Assembly (NCBI RefSeq): GCF_028747785.1
Contig: NZ_CP118158.1
Location: forward strand, 1,240,001-1,304,000
Direction: 5' to 3'
DNA length: 64,000 nucleotides
DNA from: Halosimplex aquaticum
GTDB taxonomy: Archaea > Halobacteriota > Halobacteria > Halobacteriales > Haloarculaceae
The notes below the pieces were generated by a model. That model saw only the letters and a program-made list of their open reading frames with translations, did not search any database and was not told where the DNA came from. Of the stretch, positions 1-6,821 are shown one piece after another. The position numbers were made by a program, and so were the translations under genes. How positions within the stretch are numbered: position 1 is the stretch's first letter; each line of letters starts with the position of its first letter.

Positions 1-631
1 GGTCGCTGGTGGCGGCGAACTCGCCGGCGAGCGCGTAGCGGAACGCGCCGAGGTAGTCGACGATCGGATCGTCGCGCGACTCGCCGAGCGCGGCGACCAG
101 CGGTTCGTAGAGGAGGCGACAGAGGCGGCCGTAGAGCCGGCGGTTCTCGACGCGGGCGTAGTAGCCCTTGGCGAACGAGTAGTCGCGAGCGAGCGGGAAG
201 AGCAAGCGGGGGACGTGGTCCGGACCGTAGGTCGTCGCGTCGGCGTCGTGGACGGCGACGAACTCGCTGCGGGCGGCGGCGACGCCGAGCGCGAGCCACA
301 CGTCGCGGCCCTTGCCGGCCTCGCCGTTCAGGCCATGCTCGTCGAGCAGTGACCGGACGGCCGGGGCGTTACACCACAGCAGGTCGGCGTCGACGTCGAT
401 CGAGTCGACCCACTCGCGGACGTCGTCGACGGTCCCGCCGCCGGCGCGGAGGGCGACGAGGACCGACTGCGGGTCGACGTCGCCGAGCGTCGAGAGCACC
501 TGCTCGGCGGCGAGGCTGGCGTGGTCGCGGTCGGTCAGGGGCACGACGACGGTGGCCCGGTCGACGGGGGCCGCGGGGCTCGCGTCGCCGAAGTCGTGCA
601 GCGTCGCCACCCGCTCCTGGACGTACTCCAT
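1..631 (-). CDS. GpgS-like family 2 glycosyltransferase (C-terminus cut by window edge)
   Basis: Only the first 210 residues are in the window. A GT-A fold is suggested by the acidic DAD metal/nucleotide motif at residues 129-131, preceded by an AGKGRDVW stretch near 105-112. Glucosyl- and mannosyl-3-phosphoglycerate synthases have a closely similar GKG...DAD arrangement, followed by a F-x-K-x-Y-Y segment seen here as FAKGYYAR. Such enzymes transfer a sugar from a nucleotide donor to 3-phosphoglycerate and make compatible-solute precursors; that substrate is inference, since the acceptor-binding C-terminus is missing. The ATG at 629-631 is the only start near the beginning of the conserved region. 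The neighbour is an MFS transporter on the same strand. Confidence 0.75.
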   Translation of the reverse strand, partial: MEYVQERVATLHDFGDASPAAPVDRATVVVPLTDRDHASLAAEQVLSTLGDVDPQSVLVALRAGGGTVDDVREWVDSIDVDADLLWCNAPAVRSLLDEHGLNGEAGKGRDVWLALGVAAARSEFVAVHDADATTYGPDHVPRLLFPLARDYSFAKGYYARVENRRLYGRLCRLLYEPLVAALGESRDDPIVDYLGAFRYALAGEFAATSD

Positions 632-745
632 CGACGCCCGCTAACGACTCGATTCCCATATAGTTCGCTGTTTCGGCGGACGAGGTCGGCCGGCGACTGC
701 GGGCTGGCGACCGCGGGCCGGCAACTGCGAGCCGGCGCGGTCGAT

Positions 746-1921
746 TCACGCGCGCGCACCGCTCGGGAGTCGCCCGGTCCGCTGGGCAACGACGAGGGCG
801 GCGAGGACGACGACGAGCGCGCCGGCGAAGGTCCGGAATATCAGGTCGAAGGCCACGTCGGCGTCGCGGAGGAAGCCGACGGCGTACGAGCCGCCGGCCT
901 GGACGAACATCATCGTCCCCGAGTAGGCGGCGTAGGCGCTCGCGCGGTGGCGGTCCGGGAGCGACCCGAGCAGGTAGGTGTCTATCGCCGGGAAGAGGCT
1001 GTGCGTGACGTAGCCCAGCGCGATGCTGAGAGCGACGACACCGAGGAGCCCGGAGACGGCCGTCAGTGCGAGCAGGACGGCCACGAACCCGCCGAGCAAC
1101 GCGAGCAGATACCGGACCACGTCGAGGCGGTCGGCCAGTCGGCCGGAGAGGAACATGGCGGGGACGCCGGCGCCGAAGACGACCGAGAGGACCGTCCGCG
1201 CGGTCGACTCGGTCAGCGACTTCGTCTCCGCGAGGTAGGTGGGGTAGAAGTTGAACACGCCCTGCCAGACGAACCCCGTGGCGCCCAGCATGACGACGGC
1301 GGCGAGGACGAGTCGCCACTGCGCGCGGACGGCGACGAGCAGTTGTCGGTCCTCGCTGCCGGCCTCGGGCAGGTCCGTGCGCCAGGCCGCGACGGTGAAC
1401 GCGACTGTCGCGACGGCGGTCCCGACGGTCATGACCCGGAAGGTGGTCGGCCACCGCCCGGCGTCGAGGACGGCGGTGACGAACAGCGGGGCGCCGACTG
1501 CTGCGATCTGCGCGGCCGTGCCGTGGACGCCGAGCGCGGTGCCGACCCGGGAGGGATAGAGTTCGCTGACCAGCGGGTTGGCGGCGATGAAGTACGCGCC
1601 GCCGGCCGCCCCCATGAGGAACGCCGCGGCCTGGAGCGCGCGGATGCCCGGCGCGACCGACGCGAGCGCAGTGGCCGCGGTCAGCGTCGCGCCGGTCGCG
1701 AAGACGACGGCGTGGCGCGGGACGCGGGTCAGGAGGTATCCGGTCGGGATGCGCGGGACCGCGCTGCCGACCCAGACGAGCGAGGCGAGCAGGCCGACGG
1801 CCGAGGCGTCGACGGCGAGCGCCGCCCGGAGCGGGTCGAGCAGCGGCGCGAACACGACCCGCCCGAGGTTGACGACGAACACCATCCCGCAGAGCGAGCC
1901 GAAGAGGTGGCGGCGGGTCAC
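746..1921 (-). CDS. MFS transporter
   Basis: This 391-residue protein has about 12 hydrophobic segments and begins directly with a membrane helix, as expected for a major facilitator superfamily permease. A loop with RIPTGYLLTRVPRH near residue 57 matches the loop 2-3 signature of the family (G-x-x-x-D-R-x-G-R-R-like), and a pseudo-repeat of six plus six helices is visible around a charged central loop near residue 190. The start is GTG at 1919-1921. The substrate cannot be read from sequence. It lies just upstream of the GpgS-like glycosyltransferase on the same strand with a gap of 114 nt, so co-transcription is possible but not shown. Confidence 0.88.
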   Translation of the reverse strand: MTRRHLFGSLCGMVFVVNLGRVVFAPLLDPLRAALAVDASAVGLLASLVWVGSAVPRIPTGYLLTRVPRHAVVFATGATLTAATALASVAPGIRALQAAAFLMGAAGGAYFIAANPLVSELYPSRVGTALGVHGTAAQIAAVGAPLFVTAVLDAGRWPTTFRVMTVGTAVATVAFTVAAWRTDLPEAGSEDRQLLVAVRAQWRLVLAAVVMLGATGFVWQGVFNFYPTYLAETKSLTESTARTVLSVVFGAGVPAMFLSGRLADRLDVVRYLLALLGGFVAVLLALTAVSGLLGVVALSIALGYVTHSLFPAIDTYLLGSLPDRHRASAYAAYSGTMMFVQAGGSYAVGFLRDADVAFDLIFRTFAGALVVVLAALVVAQRTGRLPSGARA

Positions 1922-2067
1922 ACCGCGGGGTTGGTGCGCGGCCCTTCAAGCGTTGCGACTGCGACCGGCGATCCGACCGCCGTTCCGGCGTATCGCCCGA
2001 CCGCGAGGGCCTCGGTGCGCCAGATCTATGCATGGGGTTTTTGAGAGTCCGTATCGTACCCCCGCCC

Positions 2068-2238
2068 ATGAAATCGGTCCGGAAGGGGCTCCGTTCGGGC
2101 GAGATCGAGAAAGACGTCTACGAGCGACTCGCCTGCAGCGAGTGCGGCGAAGAGCTCGGGACGGAGAACGACCCCGACGAGATCGGGACCGTTCGGGTCT
2201 GTCCCGAGTGCGGCAACAAGTGGAAGAAAGTGGGATAG
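2068..2238 (+). CDS. Small zinc finger protein, HVO_0758-like
   Basis: A 56-residue basic/acidic protein with two CxxC knuckles (Cys23/Cys26 and Cys45/Cys48), which would bind one zinc ion. The sequence layout (MKSVRK start, CSECGEEL, NDPDEIG, CPECGNKWK) matches, from memory, the conserved haloarchaeal HVO_0758-type zinc finger family of unknown function. I chose the internal ATG at 2068, because the preceding 12 in-frame codons from 2032 encode a non-conserved hydrophobic stretch over the promoter region. It could act as an adaptor for nucleic acid or protein binding; nothing in the context narrows this down. Confidence 0.85.
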   Translation: MKSVRKGLRSGEIEKDVYERLACSECGEELGTENDPDEIGTVRVCPECGNKWKKVG

Positions 2239-2295
2239 GCGCGTTCCCGTCGACGAACGCCCGCCCGACAGTAGCCCGTTTCTCGCGCTCGCTCG

Positions 2296-3387
2296 TCACT
2301 CGAAGACCGCGTCGAACGAGTCCGCACCGAGCGGCGGATGGGTGCCCGCCGCGACGTTCTCGGCGACGTGCTCCGGCGAGCCCATCCCGACCAGCGAACA
2401 GGTGACCCCGGGAGCGCTCCGCGCGAAGTTGATCGCCTTCTGCGCGCTCGTCTCGCCAGCCACTCGCTCGGCCACGTCCTCGGGGAGTCCGGCCGACGCG
2501 AGCCGTCCCTGCGCGAGCGACGCGCTCGTGAAGACGTTCAGGCCCGCGTCGTGGGCGAACCACAGCGTCGACTGCGTCCCCTCGCTGCCTTCCTGGGCCT
2601 GCACGGTGAACGCGTCGGCCATCACGACGTTGAACGGCAACTGGATCGCCCGGAAGTGCGTCGCCGCGTTGTTCGCCCGCTTGGCCGCCTCCCGCGCCCG
2701 CGAGACGACCTCCGCCAGCGAGAGGTAGCTGTCGTCGTCGGCCGGCACGCGGAACGCTTCCCACGTCGCGACGCCGTACTGGCGGATGTCCCCCTCGGCC
2801 GCCCGCTCTTCGAGGCGCGTGAACGTGTCTTCGAGCTGATCGTACACCTCGTCGGCCGGGCGTTCGGCCAGTTGCGTCTCGGGGTTGTGGACGTAGTAGA
2901 GGTCGATGGTTTCGAGACCGAGGTTCTCCAGCGAGCGGTCGAGCTGGTCGTCGACGAACCCGGGCGCGATGCAGTGCTGGCCGGCGACGAGGTCGTCGGT
3001 GTCGACGATACCGGTGTCGACGTACTCGCTGTGGATCCACTGCCCCGGGTTGTCAGGTCGCTCGCCGTCGAACGGGACGAACCCGCCTTTGGTCGCGACG
3101 AGCGCGGCCTCGCGGTCGATATCGGCCTCCTCGATGGCTCGGCCGACGACCCGCTCGCTGCGCTGGTTGCGGTAGTTGATGGCGGTGTCGACGACGCTGA
3201 CGCCGGATTCGAGCGCTTGGACGATGGCCTCGCGGTAGGCGTCGTCGGCCTCGTCGGTCGGGTCGCCGAGGTAGGTGCCCACGCCGATGCTGGAGACGAC
3301 CCCCTCGCCGAACCGCCGGAAGTAGGTCCGGGCGAACCGGTCGCCGAACTCGTCACGGTACGCCCACGTCGCGTCCCTGGTGACCAT
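2296..3387 (-). CDS. Aldo/keto reductase
   Basis: A 363-residue NAD(P)H-dependent oxidoreductase of the AKR superfamily. The catalytic tetrad is visible: Asp and Tyr in VVDTAINY, Lys in VATKGGF and His in LYYVHNPE. The C-terminal CSLVGMGSPEHVAENV segment corresponds to the family's cofactor phosphate-binding loop. The start at 3385-3387 gives MVTRDATWAYR. The track from further upstream is open, but its composition there is typical of a shadow frame. The length is slightly longer than the usual 320-340 residues because of an insertion of about 30 residues after the Lys strand. Substrate is unknown. It is convergent with the small zinc finger gene. Confidence 0.9.
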   Translation of the reverse strand: MVTRDATWAYRDEFGDRFARTYFRRFGEGVVSSIGVGTYLGDPTDEADDAYREAIVQALESGVSVVDTAINYRNQRSERVVGRAIEEADIDREAALVATKGGFVPFDGERPDNPGQWIHSEYVDTGIVDTDDLVAGQHCIAPGFVDDQLDRSLENLGLETIDLYYVHNPETQLAERPADEVYDQLEDTFTRLEERAAEGDIRQYGVATWEAFRVPADDDSYLSLAEVVSRAREAAKRANNAATHFRAIQLPFNVVMADAFTVQAQEGSEGTQSTLWFAHDAGLNVFTSASLAQGRLASAGLPEDVAERVAGETSAQKAINFARSAPGVTCSLVGMGSPEHVAENVAAGTHPPLGADSFDAVFE

Positions 3388-3758
3388 ATCGGCGGTTCGG
3401 TCCCGGCGGGGAAAAGCGTGCCATCTCGACCACGGGGGCCTCCGATGGAGGTGACTCAGTGAGTGGCGTGCGGTGGCGCGCGCTGTCGCGGCGTTCATGC
3501 CGCGACGAAGCCGTGCGAGGGATGAGCGACCGCAGGGAGCGAATCGGTTGGGGAGGCGTGAGGCGCGGTGCCGTGCGGAGCGGTTTCCCTGGTGGACTGA
3601 AAGGGCGAGGCGCGCTCGCGTGTAGTTCAGTCGTCTGAGCGCGGCCCTATCCGAGCGAGCGCAGCGAGCGAGGATATCCCGCTCAGCGACCGCGAGCGCG
3701 TCGAGGGCTTTCAACGCCTGCTGTTCGCTGGATCCGCCGTCACAACGACGAGCGAAAA
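3388..3758. repeat. Gene-free stretch with repeat-like, hairpin-rich sequence
   Basis: About 370 bp between the aldo/keto reductase start and the PadR-like gene stop hold no credible gene. The right half contains nested inverted repeats: CTGAGCG at 3635-3641 pairs with CGCTCAG at 3680-3686, and TATCC at 3648-3652 pairs with GGATA at 3672-3676, around a GAGCGAGCGCAGCGAGCG loop. The left half (about 3510-3575) has a GAGCGACCGCAGGGAGCG-type phrase followed by a GGTTGGGGAGGCGTGAGG phrase. I recognise both from memory as wording common in intergenic DNA of many haloarchaea, so this is probably a dispersed intergenic repeat. Its function is unknown. Confidence 0.55.
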
Positions 3759-4040
3759 TCAGGAATCCTCTAGATGTCCACGCATCCACGCGAACTGCTC
3801 CTCGACCATCCGGCGGCCGGCGTCGGTGAGCGCGTACTCGTCGTGGATGCCCGCTTCCCGGAGTTCCAGGTGGCCGTTGTCGACCAGGGTGTCGAGCGCA
3901 CCGTAGAACGACCGGGGTTCGATGCGCTCGTCGTAGTGCGATTCGAGCCGCGACTTGAGCGCCTGGCCGTGGAGCGGCCCCTCTCCGGCGAGGATGATCG
4001 TCAGGTCCCGGCGGCGCCCGCTCTGGAGCCACTTGGTCAT
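3759..4040 (-). CDS. PadR-like winged-helix transcriptional regulator
   Basis: A 93-residue single-domain winged helix. The order is helix 1 (DLTIILAGEGPLHGQALKSRLE), recognition helix (RSFYGALDTLVDNGHLE) and wing (DEYALTDAGRRMVEEQF), which is the PadR/ArsR layout: the G-x-x-x-L segment, the YGALDTLV helix and the YALTDAGR wing are diagnostic. The second C-terminal domain of larger PadR proteins is absent. The start at 4038-4040 gives MTKWLQSGRR. It is divergent from the small gene at 4155, with 114 nt between them, and could regulate that gene; this is inference from position only. Confidence 0.85.
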   Translation of the reverse strand: MTKWLQSGRRRDLTIILAGEGPLHGQALKSRLESHYDERIEPRSFYGALDTLVDNGHLELREAGIHDEYALTDAGRRMVEEQFAWMRGHLEDS

Positions 4041-4154
4041 ACCCGCCCCTGGGTCCGGGGGCGGTTCGACTCTTGCGGTTGCCGGACGGGCGGTCGCCGT
4101 CATGGACGGGGACAGATCGAAGCCTACGACTACCAGCGGGCCCGACTCTCGGCA

Positions 4155-4430
4155 ATGACCGACGCGACCGCGACGAGCGACGGGATCACGGCCCGCTACG
4201 AGGAGACAGACACCGAGCGGCTGCTGACCTTCGAGCGCGACGGCCGGACGGCGGCGGTCGCCCAGAACGTCGAGGGCTACGCCATGCTGAAGGTCCGGCC
4301 GAGCGCCGACGGCGACGAACTGGAGCGCTACTACGGGTTCGACATGGCGCTGGACCACGCCGCCGAACTGCTCGGCGTCGCTCCCCACGACCTGCCGGTG
4401 CCCGACGCCGCGGCGGACATGGGGATGTAG
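4155..4430 (+). CDS. Conserved small haloarchaeal protein, DUF7111-like
   Basis: A 91-residue soluble acidic protein without cysteines, signal peptide or membrane segment. Its C-terminal half (GYAMLKVRPSADGDELERYYG, followed by LDHAAELLGV and HDLPVPDAA) is very ordered and, from memory, strongly conserved among haloarchaea as DUF7111. No function is known to me. It lies divergent to a PadR-like regulator and upstream of the thiolase pair on the same strand, with a gap of 135 nt. The family name is from memory and was not searched. Confidence 0.75.
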   Translation: MTDATATSDGITARYEETDTERLLTFERDGRTAAVAQNVEGYAMLKVRPSADGDELERYYGFDMALDHAAELLGVAPHDLPVPDAAADMGM

Positions 4431-4565
4431 ACCGAGCGGCGAACGGGAGAAGGTAGCTCGCCGGCGTCGATCCCTCCGCCGTCTCCCGATCGAACCCGGT
4501 GATCGTGCGATCGGTTCACGGAGTAACGGGCGCCTTTTACCGCCTGGAGTTCCTACGGGGAGTCG

Positions 4566-5732
4566 ATGACGCACCCACGCGTTTCCGGCGTCGGGTTGAC
4601 CCGCTTCGGGGAGCACTCCGAGCGGACGGGCCGGGACCTGTTCGCGGAGGCCGGGCTGGCCGCGCTGGACGACTCGGGCGTCGACCCGGACGACGTCGAG
4701 GCCCTGTTCTACGGCAACTTCATGGGCGAACTCGCCGAGCACCAGGGCCACCAGGCCCCGCTGATGGCCGAAGCCGTCGGGCTGGACGTGCCCGCGACGC
4801 GGTTCGAGGCCGCCTGCGCCTCCAGCGGCGCCGCGGTCCGCGAGGCCGTCAAGCACCTGCGCAGCGGCGAAGCCGACGTGATCCTCGTCGGGGGGAGCGA
4901 GCGCATGACCAACATCGGCACCGCGGGCGCGACGGACGCCCTCTCCATCGCCGCGGACGACCTCTACGAGATCCGCGCGGGGATGACCTTCCCCGGAGCC
5001 TACGCGCTGATGGCCCGCGCGTACTTCCGAGAGTACGGCGGTACGCGCGAAGACCTCGCACACGTCGCGGTGAAGAACCACGACCACGCGATGCCCAACG
5101 AGCACGCGCAGCTCCGCAAGGAGATCACCGTCGAGGACGCGCTGGAGGCGCCGATGGTCGCCGAACCGCTCGGGCTCTACGACGCCTGCCCGATCACCGA
5201 CGGCGCCAGCGCCGCCGTCCTGACCAGCGCCGAGTACGCCGAGGAACACGATCTGGACGCCTCGGTCGCGATCACCGGGACCGGCCAGGGGAGCGACCGC
5301 ATGGCGCTCCAGGACCGCGATCACCTCCTGAAGTCGCCGGCCGCGTCCAAGGCCGCCGACGAGGCGTACGCCGACGCCGGCGTCGGTCCCGCCGACGTGG
5401 ACGTCGCCGAGGTCCACGACTGCTTCACCATCGCCGAGGTGCTCGCCGTCGAGTCGCTGGGCCTGTACGAGGACGGAGAGGGAATCATCGCCGCGCGCGA
5501 GGGCGAGACCCACGCGACCGGCGAGATGCCGGTCAACCTCTCGGGCGGGCTGAAGGCCAAAGGCCACCCGGTCGGCGCGACAGGGGTCGCGCAGATCATC
5601 TCGCTGACGGAGGTGCTGGACGGCGAGTCGCCGTGGTCCGACGACGTGGCTGACGCGCGGGTCGGCGTCGCGCACAACGCCGGCGGTACCGTCGCGAGTG
5701 CCACAGTTCACGTGATGGAGGTGATGGAATGA
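4566..5732 (+). CDS. Thiolase (acetyl-CoA C-acyltransferase), SCP-x type
   Basis: A 388-residue thiolase. The acylated cysteine lies in EAACASSGAAV (near residue 84), the His of EVHDCFT (near residue 285) is the motif typical of archaeal SCP-x-type thiolases, and GLKAKGHPVGATG carries the second catalytic His. The enzyme should condense or cleave acyl-CoAs. In archaea such proteins work in a complex with a Zn-ribbon/OB-fold partner, which is encoded by the next gene with a 4-nt ATGA overlap, and in some lineages with HMG-CoA synthase for mevalonate synthesis. HMG-CoA synthase is not in this window, so beta-oxidation or another condensation remains possible. Confidence 0.92.
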   Translation: MTHPRVSGVGLTRFGEHSERTGRDLFAEAGLAALDDSGVDPDDVEALFYGNFMGELAEHQGHQAPLMAEAVGLDVPATRFEAACASSGAAVREAVKHLRSGEADVILVGGSERMTNIGTAGATDALSIAADDLYEIRAGMTFPGAYALMARAYFREYGGTREDLAHVAVKNHDHAMPNEHAQLRKEITVEDALEAPMVAEPLGLYDACPITDGASAAVLTSAEYAEEHDLDASVAITGTGQGSDRMALQDRDHLLKSPAASKAADEAYADAGVGPADVDVAEVHDCFTIAEVLAVESLGLYEDGEGIIAAREGETHATGEMPVNLSGGLKAKGHPVGATGVAQIISLTEVLDGESPWSDDVADARVGVAHNAGGTVASATVHVMEVME

Positions 5733-6115
5733 GCGACAAAGCCAGAGACGGGCAGTACGACGACCTGCTCGACGCGATCGAAGCTGGCGAGGGGTACTAC
5801 GTGGAGTGCGCGAACGGCCACGGCTGGCTCCCGCCGCGGCGGGTGTGTCCGGAGTGTCGCAGCCGCGAGCTGACCGAGACGCCGCTGCCCGATTCGGGCG
5901 AAGTGGCGACGTACACGACGGTGTCGGTCGCCACCCCGCAGTTCAGCGAGGACACCCCGTACACGACGGCCATCGTCGACTACGGCCCCGTCCGCGTGAC
6001 GGGCCTGCTGCGCGGCGTGGACCCCGACGATATCGAGGTCGGGATGCCCGTCGGCATCGACGTCGGTGAGCGCGAGACGACGGGAGACCGAGCCATCGTC
6101 TTCCGGCCGCGGTAG
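5729..6115 (+). CDS. Zn-ribbon domain-containing OB-fold protein (DUF35 type), thiolase partner
   Basis: A 128-residue protein of the DUF35 family: an N-terminal rubredoxin-like zinc ribbon (VECANGHGW then VCPECRSR) followed by an OB fold (VATYTTVSVATPQF to VDYGPVRVTGLLRGVD). Homologues bridge thiolase and HMG-CoA synthase and channel the acyl-CoA intermediate. The start codon overlaps the thiolase stop (ATGA at 5729-5732), strong evidence of translational coupling and a shared complex. The first zinc pair is CxxGH rather than a plain CxxC, so the ribbon may use a variant ligand set. Confidence 0.9.
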   Translation: MSDKARDGQYDDLLDAIEAGEGYYVECANGHGWLPPRRVCPECRSRELTETPLPDSGEVATYTTVSVATPQFSEDTPYTTAIVDYGPVRVTGLLRGVDPDDIEVGMPVGIDVGERETTGDRAIVFRPR

Positions 6116-6216
6116 CGCTCGCAGGGCGGTCTTCGTCCCCGATTCTCCGCCCCAGATTCTCCGCCCGTGTCCTGCAAGCACGGGACGTTCCCCTGGCCGG
6201 TCCCCAGCGGAAGTGT

Positions 6217-6555
6217 ATGCAATCAGTACTTCACCTCGTCTCGGGCGACGAGAGCGAACAGGAGACGACGCTCACCATCGCGAAGAACCTCCTCGAAGAC
6301 GAGTCCGGCGATATCGACGACGTCGCGGTCGTCGCGCAGGCGGGCGGCATCGAGGCGATCACGAGCGACGGCGGCTTCACTGAGGAGGTCGAGTCGCTCG
6401 CCGAGAACGGGGCCTCGTTCAAGGCCTGCGCCAACACGCTGGAGATGGAGGGCATCGACGAGTCCGAACTCCTCGGGAACGCCGAGACGGTCCCCGAGGG
6501 CGCGGTCGAAGTGACGCGACTGGAAAACGAGGGCTACGCCTACATGCGGCCCTGA
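6217..6555 (+). CDS. DsrE/DsrF-like sulfur relay family protein
   Basis: A 112-residue protein with the alternating beta-alpha layout of the DsrE/YchN family: an N-terminal strand MQSVLHLVSG, a helix, the central strand VAVVAQAGGIEAI, then ASFKACANTL, which places a conserved Cys (near residue 72) where the family carries its active or binding cysteine. The C-terminal segment EGAVEVTRLENEGYAYMRP is typical of haloarchaeal members. These proteins bind persulfides or small ligands, but the role here is not deducible. The stop is only one base away from the stop of the convergent membrane gene at 6557. Confidence 0.85.
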   Translation: MQSVLHLVSGDESEQETTLTIAKNLLEDESGDIDDVAVVAQAGGIEAITSDGGFTEEVESLAENGASFKACANTLEMEGIDESELLGNAETVPEGAVEVTRLENEGYAYMRP

Positions 6556-6556
6556 C

Positions 6557-6775
6557 TCAGGAAGTGACGAATCCGAGCACGACCATCACGAACCCGAGCG
6601 CGGCGATGGTCACGCCGACGCCGTAGGCCCAGATCCGCTGATACCGCTCGGCTCGCTCCGGGTCTTCCGTCCAGGTCCGCGCCGAGACGAAACTCCGGAG
6701 GTAGTTCGGGAACCCGATCGCGAACACGCCCAGCCCGACCAACACGACGCCGAGAAAGACGACGGCCGGGTCCAT
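6557..6775 (-). CDS. Small two-helix membrane protein
   Basis: A 72-residue protein with two predicted membrane helices: FLGVVLVGLGVFAIGF near residues 7-22 and VGVTIAALGFVMVVLGFV near residues 53-70. They are separated by a charged loop (SARTWTEDPERAERYQRIW). The overall design resembles the DUF6199-like small membrane proteins of haloarchaea (from memory). No catalytic residues are visible. It is convergent with the DsrE-like gene with essentially no spacer, and lies just downstream of the rhamnogalacturonan lyase start-distal end on the same strand. Confidence 0.7.
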   Translation of the reverse strand: MDPAVVFLGVVLVGLGVFAIGFPNYLRSFVSARTWTEDPERAERYQRIWAYGVGVTIAALGFVMVVLGFVTS

Positions 6776-6821
6776 ACGAACCGGTAGGTCCGCTGCGCTG
6801 AAGGCGGTTACGTTCCTGGCG

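Noticed and set aside
369-2069. Long minus-strand open frame covering the glycosyltransferase and MFS genes
   Set aside because: Its composition is Arg/Pro/Ala/Gly-rich with no protein-like pattern, typical of shadow frames in GC-rich DNA; the real genes are in other frames.
3620-3642. tRNA-like phrase GTAGTTCAG followed by TCTGAGCGC
   Set aside because: There is no paired acceptor stem, anticodon arm or TTCGA-type T-loop in the surrounding sequence, so no tRNA is supported.
6141-6166. Direct repeat of GATTCTCCGCCC at 6141-6152 and 6155-6166
   Set aside because: Only two short copies just after a stop codon, with no promoter or gene relation; too weak to interpret.
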